A stretch of DNA of 64,000 nt from Dioscorea cayenensis subsp. rotundata (taxonomy: Eukaryota; Streptophyta; Magnoliopsida; Dioscoreales; Dioscoreaceae): the NCBI RefSeq assembly GCF_009730915.1, contig NC_052482.1:20738345-20802344 (forward strand), in the 5' to 3' direction. The translations under genes and the position numbers were made by a program. Shown here piece by piece: positions 32,212 to 48,000 of the stretch (positions within the stretch are counted from its first letter, which is position 1; each line of letters begins with the position of its first letter). The notes beneath the pieces are model-generated. The model ran no database searches. It was not told the DNA's origin and was given only the letters and a program-made list of their open reading frames with translations.

Positions 32212-33033
32212 ATGGCGATCACCACCCAGCAAGCGGCGAAGGAGGGAGTCGTACCGCTGCACTATCCTATGTTAACGCCCACAAACTACTCCACATGGGC
32301 GATTAAGATGGAGGCTAATATGGATGCTCAAGGTGTGTGGGAGGCGATCGAGCCAGCCGATGGAGTGACGGTGGACGTGAGGAAGGATAAGATGGCTCGC
32401 GCTTGTATTTTCCAGGCGGTGCCGGAGGATATACTGCTGCAGATCGCGAAGAAAAAGACCGCAAAGGAGGCATGGGAGAGTATTAAAACCCGTTATCTTG
32501 GTGTGGATAGGGTAAAGAAGGCGAGGGTGCAGACTCTTAAGAGTGAGTTTGAAGCCCTAAGAATGAAGGAAAATGATTCCATTGATGAATTTGCCGGAAA
32601 ACTGAGTGCACTGGCTAACAAGTTTGGTGAACTTGGACAAACTCTGGATGATGCCACTCTTGTGAAGAAACTGTTTGGCTCCGCTCCAGCTAGATTTTTT
32701 TGCGAGTTGTTGCTTCAATCGAACAACCGGTCGACGTGGAAACAATGCTCGCTTGAGGAGGCCATCGGACGCCTGAAGGCATACGAGGAACGAATCCGAA
32801 AGGATGATAGTCACGGAGACCAACTGCTCCTCACTCATGAAGAGTGGAGTGCAAGAGCAAGAAGAAACAATGAAGAGACCTGGAAACTAAACAGGGGAGG
32901 ACTAGATGGACGGAGTCGGGGTAGGGGGACGCAGTGGAGGCCAAGGACGTGGGAGGAGAGGTCGAGGCCTTCCTACTGCGTCGCACTCAAGAAGGTAGCA
33001 GCAGAGTGGAAGCGTGGACAAAAAGACATATAA
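32212..33033 (+). CDS. copia gag (capsid) region, 5' part open
   Basis: Starts MAITTQQAAKEGV after the primer-binding site and carries the UBN2-type gag domain of plant copia elements (LTPTNYSTWAIKMEANM, then ACIFQAVPEDILLQIA, then EEAIGRLKAYEER). It forms the particle that packages element RNA. The frame ends at 33033 in a region of indels, and the zinc knuckle that should follow (GHYASECW at about 33060) is in another frame. ATG 32212 is preferred over the upstream in-frame ATG 32092, which lies inside the LTR. Confidence 0.85.
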   Translation: MAITTQQAAKEGVVPLHYPMLTPTNYSTWAIKMEANMDAQGVWEAIEPADGVTVDVRKDKMARACIFQAVPEDILLQIAKKKTAKEAWESIKTRYLGVDRVKKARVQTLKSEFEALRMKENDSIDEFAGKLSALANKFGELGQTLDDATLVKKLFGSAPARFFCELLLQSNNRSTWKQCSLEEAIGRLKAYEERIRKDDSHGDQLLLTHEEWSARARRNNEETWKLNRGGLDGRSRGRGTQWRPRTWEERSRPSYCVALKKVAAEWKRGQKDI

Positions 33034-33039
33034 AAATGT

Positions 33040-36000
33040 TACAACTCAGAGCAAAAACAGGGCACTATGCGTCTGAATGTTGGAATGAGAAAAAGGAAGA
33101 GGAGATTAATCTCATCCAGGATGAAGAACCGGCTCTTATGTTGGCTATGTCACAAGAGAAAACACAAATGGGAGGAAAGATGCAAGGTTTTGTAATGCTA
33201 ACTGAGGAAGAAGTGTTCCCAGAACTACATTGTGCGAGAGAAAAGAACAATCCTATAATAGCATATGGTACTTAGACAATGGAGCTAGCAACCACATGAC
33301 CGGTGATCGTACGAAGTTCCGTAGTTTGGATGAAAGCATCACTGGGTTTGTGAAATTTGGAGATGGCTCCATCGTTGAAATAAAGGGAAGAGGTTCCATA
33401 CTCACTGCAGTGCAAAAACGGTGATCACCGTGTTCTCCTCGAGTGTATTTCATACCAAAAGCTTCAAGTAACATCATAAGCTTGGGTCGGATGACGGAGG
33501 ATGGATATCAAGTCGAGATGGTCGGGTGAATTCTTGAGAATCTATGATGAAGATGGAGTGCTCTTGATGTCCAGTAAGGCGCACGTCGAATAGGCTTTTA
33601 CAAGATCCGACTTTTGAAACAAGTGAGCCGCCTTGCCTCATGGCAAGCCTTGATAATCTCGCATGGCTCGCATACAAGACTCGCCACGTGAATTTCCATG
33701 CACTAAAGATGATGGTTGACAAACATATGGTCAATGGACTCCCGATGATTACACACCCAAATAGAATCTGTGAAGGTTGCCTCGTTGCAAAGCAAACCCG
33801 AAACCCACTCCCAGCTCAAGCTAACTTCAGAGCAGAGGAACCCTTGGAGCTTTTGCATGTGGATCTATGCGGGCCTATTACACCATGCACATTAGCAGGT
33901 AACAAGTATTTTTTTTCTTGATCGTAGATGACCACACTCGTTGGATGTGGGTTTATTTTGTAAAGACTAAGAGTCAAGTATGTGATGAATTTAAAAAATT
34001 CAAAAATCTAGCAGAAAATTTGTCAGGGCATAAAAATTAAAACTGTAAGGTCAGATCGTGGCGGGGAATTTATATCAAACATGTTTGCAGAGATGTGTGG
34101 CGAATGGGGCATCAAGCGACATCTCACTGCGCCATATACACCGCAGCAGAATGGCGTGGTGGAGAGGAGAAATCGCACCGTCATGAACACCGCGAGAGCT
34201 CTTCTCAAAAGCAAACACATGCCCGGGAGGTTCTGGGGAGAAGCCGTAAGACATGCTGTGTATCTATTGAATCGCTCTACCAACGAAAGCTTTTGAAGAA
34301 TTGCACCCCGCTTTGAAGCTTGAATGGGAAGAAGCCTCACTTGGGACATGTGAGGGTGTTTGGTTGTGTGGCGCATGCTAAGGTGACGGAGCCACACCTT
34401 CAGAAACTAGATGATCGTAGCAAGGCCTTGGTATATCTTGGGGTGGAGGAAGGAAGCAAAGCGCACCGTTTGTATGACCCTCACTGCAACAAATTACTTG
34501 TGAGCCGCGATATGTTATTCCAAGAAGATATAGAATGGGAGTGGTGCAAAAAAACAATGAAGTAAATACTCATGACCGCCTCGATTTCATAGTGTCGACA
34601 ACAGATGAGAGAGATCACGGATAGTCAGGGCGTCACTGGTGCAGAGGAGAGAGGTATGATAGATACAATGGGAACCCCATCAACACCAACATCTGAGATA
34701 AAAGGAGGGACGAGAGAAAGTCCCTTGCTGCATGAGGAAGTAACACCATGCATTGAAGCTGCACCTCATGCTGGTGGGACCATGTATACTAGGGAAGAAG
34801 CAGAGACCTCATCAGACACAGACGGGAGACAAGAGAGGTACAGGACACTTGCGTATATATATGCAGAGCTCGTGAGTGAACCAAACTGGTTGAAGATCTC
34901 TTGTTGTTGAAGTCGAAGAACCTTCTTCATACTCCAATGCAAAGCAGTGAAACCATATGGAAGGAGGCCATGAAGAGAGAAATAGAGGCCATTGAAGAGA
35001 ATGATACCTGGACCTTGACTGAACTACCACTCGGTCATAAACCCATCGGACTGAAATGGGTTTACAAGGTGAAGCGAGACTCGGAGGGCAAGATCATCAA
35101 GCACAAGGCAAGGGTGGTGGCAAAGGGGTACGCTCAGCGCTATGGGGTTGATTTCGATGAAGTTTTTGCTCCGGTAGCAAAACTTGATACCGTACGGGTA
35201 ATACCAATCGAGGCTGGGAAGTCCACCACATGGACGTAAAGTCGGCTTTTTTGAATGGGTTTCTAACGGAAGAGGTATATGTTACTCAACCGGAGGGGTT
35301 TGTGATGACGGGCAAGGAACACATGGTGTACAAACTATCGAAAGCGCTGTATGGTTTAAGACAGGCCCCTAGAGCATGGAACTCACGTTTGGATGACCAC
35401 TTGAAATCTCTCAATTTTGTGAAATGCTCACAGGAACAAGCTTTATACACCAGGCAGGAAGATGGAATTGCTGTTATAGTTGGAGTTTATGTGGATGATC
35501 TAGTCGTGACTGGGAGAAGTAGTGAAGAAATCAATCGGGTTTTAAGGTTGAAATGAAGGAGGAGTTTAAAAATGAGTGATCCGGGCTCATTATCATATTA
35601 CTTGGGCATTGAGGTTGAATGAAGGAGAGGTCGATCACACTCAAGCAATCCACCCTATGCAAACAAGATCCTGCAACAATTTGGAATGAAGGAATGTAAT
35701 GCTGCCAAGCTTCCCATGGAACATAAAATGAAATTACATAAGGATACCGAAGGAGAGCTCGATAGACGCTCATGTATCACCGTCGCATGATTGGGTGTCT
35801 CAGGTACCTTCTGCACACTCAACCAGACTTATCTTATGCTGTGGGAGTGTACAGCAGATATATGGAGAGACCAACCACTTTACATCTCAAGGGTGTGAAA
35901 CAAATTCTAAGATATCTAAAAGGGACCATTCTTTTTGGTTTGATGTACACAAGAGGAGGAAACGATGAAGAACTCACTGGCTACTCAGACAGTGACCTTG

Positions 36001-36400
36001 CAGTGATCCCGATGATAGGAAAAAGCAATCGGAGGAATGGCATTCTATGTTAACAATAATCTTGTATCTTGGGGATCATACAAACAAAGGGATCGTAGCT
36101 CTATCGCCTTGTGAAGTCGAGTACATGGTCGCACTGCCGCAGCGTGTCAAGCGGTTTGGTTGGCAAGCATAATCAAAGAGATAACTGGGAGCCAGCTTGA
36201 ACCAGCGAAGATACATGTTGACAATAACTCGACCATTGCTCGATGAAAAAAACCCTCAGACACCATGGTCGCAGCAAACATATTGACATGCGATTCCATT
36301 TTATCAAAGAATGTATTGAAAGGGGGAAGATAGCTGTGGAGTCGGTGAGCTCTGGAGAACAGCGGGCGGATATTTTGACGAAAAGCTCGTCGGCATGAAG
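33040..36400 (+). pseudogene. copia pol region, frameshifted
   Basis: In order: zinc-knuckle remnant, aspartic protease region (WYLDNGASNHMTGD, about 33270), GAG-pre-integrase (CEGCLVAKQTRNPLP), integrase core (LHVDLCGP, then YTPQQNGVVERRNR, about 33850-34290), reverse transcriptase (WVYKVKRDSEGKI, then MDVKSAFLNGFL, then VYVDDLVVTG, about 35040-35530) and RNase H (CLRYLLHTQPDLSYAVG, then GYSDSDLA, about 35790-36010). Every domain is recognisable, but frame changes occur at least eight times. Some may be consensus errors rather than true mutations. Confidence 0.88.
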
Positions 36401-36459
36401 TTCGCACCATGCGTCAACCGTTGGGGAATAATAGAACTCGAACCTCGTGGCATGGATTA

Positions 36460-36469
36460 GGGGGAGCAA
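36460..36469 (+). other. Polypurine tract of the copia element
   Basis: GGGGGAGCAA directly before the 3' LTR; it is the plus-strand priming site. Confidence 0.85.
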
Positions 36470-36968
36470 TGTTGGTTTAATCCATACGAGATTCAGCGGG
36501 TTGGTGGGTGTTTCTCATCCAAAAATTTCGTGAGCCCTATGGAGAAAAAGCCACTGGGTTGGTTGTGTTGGGATTTGAAGCACATGCGTTGTTTGTCATC
36601 AGACGCGTGAAGAGCTGGAGCTCGTACATTGGGGAGATTTGTTTTTTTGAATCGTCGTATCTTTTTGTCTGTATGGCTCCTTGTCACTTCAGTCTTTTCT
36701 TTAGTACTGGTCAGAGTTAATGGCTCACATGGCGCTGTTTTAGTTTATTTTTTTTTAAAATCTTTTAGAGTATTAGTAGTATGTTTTGTATCTTCAAAAT
36801 TATGAGAGAAAGAAAAAGAAAGTTAGTTGTCTTGTTGCTCATCCTCTCCTTGTTGTATTTGAACTTTGAGAAGAAGTGAATCCCTGTACTGAAGATCATT
36901 GACTTCAGGAGTTCCACCTTGGTGTTGGCTTGTGTTCGTGGTGATCTCGCTCTGGCTCTTAATCAACA
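36470..36968 (+). repeat. 3' LTR of the copia element
   Basis: 499 bp, TGTTGG to AATCAACA, matching the 5' LTR. The RLP coding sequence resumes immediately after it. Confidence 0.93.
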
Positions 36969-39144
36969 AACTCGCCATGCAGTTGGTTGTTGCTTAAGTG
37001 TAACACTTGTAAAGATTGAGAGGGACTTGAGAGGGAATTTGAAATGTCACCTACCAGCGAGTTGTTTGCCAAGATGAGGTATTGTAGACTTGTCAAATTG
37101 TTCCAGCAACTCGGGATCACTCCTTCCAAGTGATTGTTGGAGAGTTCTAAAAATATAAGCTCCATGAAATTACATAGAGAGTTTGGAATACCACCAGTCA
37201 GGTTGTTTGAAGATAAAGACAAGTGAGTGAGTCGAGGTCTTACTCCTACAAAGTTTCCAAGATCTGAGGGAATAATTCCTGAAAATGAGTTATTGGATAA
37301 GTCTAATGCATAAACATTAGAAGAAAAATAAGGAATAGATCCCTCAAAGTGATTGGAGCTAAGGAGTATTTCAGCATAATCTTCTTCTGCTTGAAATTTG
37401 AAGCGTTGAGGCATTCGTCCTTTGATCTCATTGTTGCTGAGATCTAAGGAAATCATGGTGCCTGTGATGTTCCAAAACCAATTAGGCATTGAATCCTTGA
37501 TTCCACTATTAGAGATTTCCAGAGAGGCAAGATTCACTTGATTGGCAAGCCAAACTGGAAATTTTGGTCCAATGTGACAATAAGATAAGTATATACCAAA
37601 AGCCTGAAACCCTGGAATCCAATCAGTGCTTATATTGAGAACCAAATTGGTACGATGAAGGATTAGGTACTTGAGACCAGTGAGATTAGCCAAATGAGCT
37701 TCGGTGATAAGAGAATGGTAGTTGAAGTTGTAACTAAGATCCAATATAACCAGATTTGAAAGTTGCGAGAGACTTTCTGGGACAGATCCATTTAATTCAT
37801 TGGCTCGAAGTTCCAATTATTGAAGTCTTGAGAGTCTTCTGAGGGATTCTGGGATAGAGCCGTGGAGGGAATTAACGGAAAGATAAAGTTCGGTGAGATT
37901 TTTTAATTCACCCAACCAATCTGGTAAAGGACCTTGTAGCCAGCTAAATTCAAATGTAAGTACATTCAAATTTCGCCTAATGCATCCAGAGAATGCATCT
38001 TTGAAATCCTCCAAGCTCTTCCCAACAAAAGTGCCACTTAAGTAGAGCTCCTGGAGATTACATAGGTCACCAAATCCTCTCGGTATATCACCAGAAATTC
38101 CTTTATTCAAGGCTAAGGACAGCATTTGAAGAGAAGTTGCGTTTCTGATAGAGGAAGGGATGGTGCCGGTAAACCCGCAGTCTGTCAATGTGAGATGACG
38201 TAAGTTGGGTATTCTGAAGAGCCATTCTGGGATACTAGTGTTGTCGAACTTGTTGAACCTGATATCAACAGAGCTGAGGGAGGTGAAGTTAAGATATGGG
38301 AGAGACTCAGGGATAATGTTCATACTGCAGTTTAACAGAGAAACATTTTTCCAAATGGCGAAGCTTGTTGAGTGATTGCATGACGTTGTTCACGCCAGAA
38401 AAGTTGACGTGATCCAAAAACAAGTATCTCAGAGAAGATAGACCAGATAGCCACTCAGCATCATCAACCTTGTTATCATAATTTGCTAGGTTGAGGTAAC
38501 TCAGCTTAGTGAGATTACCGAGCTCATAAGGTATGACACCAGTGAATCCCGAATAGCTGAGGTCGAGATGAACCAGGTTCTCCAACGAACTCAAAAACTT
38601 TGGGATGGAGATATTGAGGAAGCAATTGAAGCTGAGATCAAGGTATGTGAGGTGCTTGAGACCAAGAAGAGATTCACTGATGTTGCCACTCAGGCCTGAC
38701 TCATCATCACACCAAACATAATAATTATAATCATCAAAATTATTTGGTGGTGGTCGCCAGAGGCGGGGGTCAAGCCGGACTATGTGGCCAGAATTGTTGT
38801 CACAGTGCACGCCCGCCCATTGGCAGCAATCAATATCAGTGTAATTGCCCCACGACGAGATGGGATGAGCCTTGTGATACATGAGTTCTGCTTTGAATGC
38901 GAGGAGGGCGTCTCGTTCTGCCTTGATGCAGCCTCTCGTAGTATTACCAGTACTAGAAGTAGTTATAGTACCAGTGATGAATGGCATCATCAAAGCAAGA
39001 CATAATAACAATAATAATAATAATGTTTTTGATACTTGTTGTTGTGTGGAAGGGAATCTTAAAAATGGTGGTGAAGCTTTGTAATTAGCAGATGCCATTG
39101 ATGTTTGGGATCTCTTCTGCTCAACATTCCATTGTCTCTTACCC

Positions 39145-39152
39145 TTTATATA
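39145..39152 (-). promoter_or_regulatory. TATA box of the second RLP copy
   Basis: TATATAAA on the minus strand, 47 bp before the ATG at 39098; conserved with the intact gene at 17509-17516. Confidence 0.6.
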
Positions 39153-39497
39153 CAGCAACACACAGACACAAACGTAAGGCTTGGACAATTCATATATATA
39201 ATTTTACTTTTGTATTAATTATAATAAGTTCATCTATTTTAATAATATTTTCTTTAGCTATTGCATCAGGAATATATTAATCATACAATAGAAACCTTGA
39301 TGTCTATACCGCTCGTCATATGCAAGATAAGCTAAGAAAAAAATAGATATTGATGGTCAACTTAATATATGGACTTCTCAATGCTAATTTTGGATAAGCT
39401 TAAGTTAACTCATTAAATTTTTAACTAGCCTAATTAATTGCTTTTGTTAATCTATTTACTTATTATAATTAAAAAGATTTTATCTAATGATTCTAAA

Positions 39498-39812
39498 ATG
39501 AGAAACAGTGGTAGCCCAGTGGTATCTCATTAAAGATGATTGGGTAACCTAGGTATGTATTGAAACCCCATGGCCTTAATGTATTACTATGTTTTATAAT
39601 ACTATAGAAATATTGTACATAGGGGAATTTACTATAATGAAGTTTTGACTCATGATATATCAACATATGGTATATCGTCATTGTCCCGTATATTAGTTTA
39701 TCCCACGTGATAAATTTTTAAAAAATCATTAAGCTACTATAATCGATGCATTTCTATATATATCTGTTCTTTTGTTGATGCTTATGGCTTTTATAAAATA
39801 AATAAATAAATC
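39498..39812 (+). mobile_element. tRNA-derived SINE
   Basis: About 315 bp, absent from the sister upstream region (17930), where TTCTAAAA joins CCATATA directly. It starts with a pol III A-box-like TAGCCCAGTGG (39512-39522), has a B-box-like TATTGAAACCCC about 45 bp later, and ends in an (AAAT)n tail (39797-39812). The size, promoter boxes and tail fit a SINE. The target duplication is not clear. Confidence 0.6.
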
Positions 39813-39932
39813 CATATACCGTGCTTGGAGCCATCCCTTGTCGGAGAATTCTGTCACTTCATATCATCAATCTATCATTGTCTTGTCTCTTATAATAAGT
39901 CATTTTGTTTCAACTCAGGTGTAATTCTATTA

Positions 39933-39991
39933 GGTGTGATCATACCAGCACTAATGCATATAATCCCATCAGAACTTTGAAATTAAGCGTG
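39933..39991 (+). pseudogene. 5S rRNA-like fragment, possibly a Cassandra LTR remnant
   Basis: GGTGTGATCATACCAGCACT, then CCCATCAGAACT and TTAAGCGTG match the first ~59 bases of plant 5S rRNA with few changes. The rest of 5S (including the intermediate element and box C) is missing, so it cannot be a working 5S gene. Cassandra TRIM retrotransposons carry 5S sequence in their LTRs, which makes such a remnant a likely source, but no LTR pair or primer-binding site is evident. It is absent from the sister upstream region. Confidence 0.7.
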
Positions 39992-40850
39992 TATCATCAA
40001 ATGTAGTGATTGTTCACTATTTGTTATAATATGCATAACATGATCAAAGTTTTTTGTCAATTTAGAATATGTGCCTGTAGAGACAACATATTAACTATTG
40101 CTTATTCAAAATATCGGTTTTACTCTTTCTAAATAAGCAATAGTTATTATGGCTAATGTTTTTTTTTTATTATTTTTATTAGTTGAAAAGACCACCTATT
40201 TACAGGGGAAAAAATTGTCACTCTTTCACAAATTAGTGAAATCACAAAAAAAATTTAAATCAAAATTTTTCTTATCATTATAAGTGTGTATTATTACAAA
40301 AATGCATACTATTTCTTAATAAGAAAAGACTGAGAAATACCACTAATCAACTTGATTCTTTGCTCCTATTAAACTAAACTTAGGATATAGAAATTACAAC
40401 CATTAAACTTCAACTTGTAATTAGCATAGGCTCTGCACAAGCGTGTGTTTAATGTTGTTTTAAAAATTCTCTGGTTGTAGAAGTGGTATTGTAACATCAT
40501 GTTTAAAACTGTAAACCTGTGATCAAAATGACCTCTACAATGTTACTGTATCATCTGAACTAAAATCTGAAATTTCCAGGATCTTTAAATTTTTTCTGTG
40601 CATAAAATCAAGTCTAAATCAAACACTAAAAGATCAATCAAACACAACAAATGCAACCCACAATTTAGCATAAAACACCCCTCCAATGTAAAGGTGAAAA
40701 ACCACAAAACCACTAGATATATATCAACAATGGAATAATAAAATCCTCTCTACATTCAACTAGAGGTATAATGTCACAATGCCATCAACAATTACAAAAA
40801 GAGGCTAAAAACACATGCATCATCACAATAGGCTCTTTTCACAATTTCAA
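39992..40850. other. RLP upstream sequence and empty site of the MULE
   Basis: 40265-40400 matches 18540-18660 and 21031-21060 in the sister block, with the uninterrupted TAAACTAAA at 40370-40378. From about 40430 to 40850 there is no match to anything else in the window and no gene. Confidence 0.6.
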
Positions 40851-40852
40851 GA

Positions 40853-41100
40853 GGGATGTTCTGTGGAATTTGGAGTATGTTTTGCAGCTTCAAGAGGCTG
40901 ATCAATCTATGTTTACAGATGTTGATAGTATTACAAGGATTGATAAGCTTCAGAACATAATATTACAGTTGTTGAACTCAGGTTCAGAACATCAGTAATA
41001 CTGAAAGTGTTACTGTTGGTGAACTTGAACCAAGTGTAAATGATCTGTCTGATGTTTCAATGAGCAGAGTTTAATTTCTCTTAGTTAGTGAAATCTGAAG
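40853..41100 (+). pseudogene. HERK1-like 3'-end fragment, copy 3
   Basis: Starts inside the last kinase helix (DVLWNLEYVLQLQ) and continues through the C-terminal tail (TDVDSITRIDKL, then a duplicated or rearranged VQNI region, ESVTV, NDLSDVSMSRV) with frame changes. Homology extends through the 3' flank to about 41360. It marks the right border of the tandem block. Confidence 0.88.
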
Positions 41101-41360
41101 GGAGGTAGACAGTTCATGGTTTGATTGTTGAGAGTTTTTATAATATGAGTTATAGATAATTACTGAAGATCATTGAGATGTAATTGGATTGAACGTGAAT
41201 TGTAGTGAGATTAGAAATAGGACAATGAACATGTATGTGTGGAGATTGTAATAAAGCATATATAAGGCTAATTAAATCCTGGGGGCGAAAATAATTAAAG
41301 GGTGTATTAAAGGCAGCAATCACTCTCAGTTATGTGATTAATATAATGTATTACAATGTC

Positions 41361-41985
41361 TTTAAGATCACATTGGGCCAAACCTTCTCCTCCCTTTTTT
41401 ATTCATTATTATTTATTAATTAATTAATTATTATTTACCAATTAGTTTCTGAAACTCGCTGAAGGCTATCAACCTGTTCGCCCACCTCTTGAGCTCACCC
41501 AGATCAAAATCTTGTTTTATGAGAAGAATATGACAGAGTAGGCTGCCAATTATCGATAACAATCTGCTTACATACTGTCCTCTATGTTTTATCTTAAACA
41601 CTGGATCCAAACAAATAGAGGAAAATATTATCATAATAAACAAGGATGTGTAGATATTTACTAAAGATAACAAGGCGAAATAAACTACAAAAGCAAATAC
41701 AAAAAATAGGCACCACTACTGTGCCAGCTTCATTTGTTTTAACTGAAGTTTAGAAAAATGAAAACTGGAACCATCAATTGAAAGTGAATACGTTTTGGTT
41801 TTTCTTTTTTAAAGATTTGAGTTCAAGAGTTCAATTCCCAGACCACCGCTTTGGTAAGCTATATTGGAAAACTCTGAAACCAATACATAGTCTGGGTTAG
41901 AGATTGAAAGCTGAGAAGCTAACAGTTTGCCGAGCTACAGCAGATTGCTCTCTTAAAAGACTGCTCCAAACTGCAAACTATGGCT
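41361..41985. other. 3' flank of the Ca2+-ATPase gene
   Basis: Includes the probable 3'UTR of the minus-strand gene just to its right. An 80-residue minus-strand frame (41431-41673) matches no family I recognise. Confidence 0.5.
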
Positions 41986-47000
<5,015 letters not shown>

Positions 47001-48000
47001 NNNNNNNNNNNNNNNNNNNNNNNNNNNNNNNNNNNNNNNNNNNNNNNNNNNNNNNNNNNNNNNNNNNNNNNNNNNNNNNNNNNNNNNNNNNNNNNNNNNN
47101 NNNNNNNNNNNNNNNNNNNNNNNNNNNNNNNNNNNNNNNNNNNNNNNNNNNNNNNNNNNNNNNNNNNNNNNNNNNNNNNNNNNNNNNNNNNNNNNNNNNN
47201 NNNNNNNNNNNNNNNNNNNNNNNNNNNNNNNNNNNNNNNNNNNNNNNNNNNNNNNNNNNNNNNNNNNNNNNNNNNNNNNNNNNNNNNNNNNNNNNNNNNN
47301 NNNNNNNNNNNNNNNNNNNNNNNNNNNNNNNNNNNNNNNNNNNNNNNNNNNNNNNNNNNNNNNNNNNNNNNNNNNNNNNNNNNNNNNNNNNNNNNNNNNN
47401 NNNNNNNNNNNNNNNNNNNNNNNNNNNNNNNNNNNNNNNNNNNNNNNNNNNNNNNNNNNNNNNNNNNNNNNNNNNNNNNNNNNNNNNNNNNNNNNNNNNN
47501 NNNNNNNNNNNNNNNNNNNNNNNNNNNNNNNNNNNNNNNNNNNNNNNNNNNNNNNNNNNNNNNNNNNNNNNNNNNNNNNNNNNNNNNNNNNNNNNNNNNN
47601 NNNNNNNNNNNNNNNNNNNNNNNNNNNNNNNNNNNNNNNNNNNNNNNNNNNNNNNNNNNNNNNNNNNNNNNNNNNNNNNNNNNNNNNNNNNNNNNNNNNN
47701 NNNNNNNNNNNNNNNNNNNNNNNNNNNNNNNNNNNNNNNNNNNNNNNNNNNNNNNNNNNNNNNNNNNNNNNNNNNNNNNNNNNNNNNNNNNNNNNNNNNN
47801 NNNNNNNNNNNNNNNNNNNNNNNNNNNNNNNNNNNNNNNNNNNNNNNNNNNNNNNNNNNNNNNNNNNNNNNNNNNNNNNNNNNNNNNNNNNNNNNNNNNN
47901 NNNNNNNNNNNNNNNNNNNNNNNNNNNNNNNNNNNNNNNNNNNNNNNNNNNNNNNNNNNNNNNNNNNNNNNNNNNNNNNNNNNNNNNNNNNNNNNNNNNN
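47001..48000. other. Assembly gap (1000 N)
   Basis: Exactly 1000 N, placed inside the large first coding exon of the Ca2+-ATPase. It must hide at least about 660 bases of coding sequence. Confidence 0.95.

Larger units (their letters stand above)
31659..36968 (+). mobile_element. Ty1-copia LTR retrotransposon inside the second RLP
   Basis: 5310 bp with two LTRs of about 500 bp, a tRNA-Met primer-binding site, a purine tract, and gag, protease, integrase, reverse transcriptase and RNase H in Ty1-copia order. It is inserted opposite to the RLP orientation. The right flank AACTCGCCATGCAG continues the RLP sequence; comparison with the intact gene predicts a 5-bp AACTC target duplication, whose left copy runs into the gap. 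Many small indels break the frames, so it is non-autonomous as assembled. Confidence 0.93.
29669..39098 (-). pseudogene. Second RLP gene, interrupted by a Ty1-copia element
   Basis: Paralogue of the intact RLP. The 5' half (36969-39098) starts MASANYKASPPF and has the LRR cap GCIKAERDALLAFK and many LRRs. The 3' half (29669-30658) has the island (VFTKGLELPYG), last LRRs, NLCGAPIEKNC cap, acidic stretch, transmembrane helix and basic tail. Between them lie a 1000-N gap and a copia element. Independent lesions: a frameshift near 38345 (after NKLRHL), an in-frame TAA at about 37817 between RLSRLQ and LELRAN, and the insertion itself. It has three LRRs fewer than the intact gene in the 72-bp repeat interval. 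The start is taken as the ATG at 39098 by alignment with the intact copy, not the upstream in-frame ATG. Confidence 0.92.

Noticed and set aside
39099-39188. Start of the second RLP at the upstream in-frame ATG 39188
   Set aside because: It lies upstream of the conserved TATA box; the intact paralogue aligns from the ATG at 39098.
39933-39991. Functional 5S rRNA gene
   Set aside because: Only the first half of 5S is present; the internal promoter is incomplete and there is no T-run terminator in the right place.
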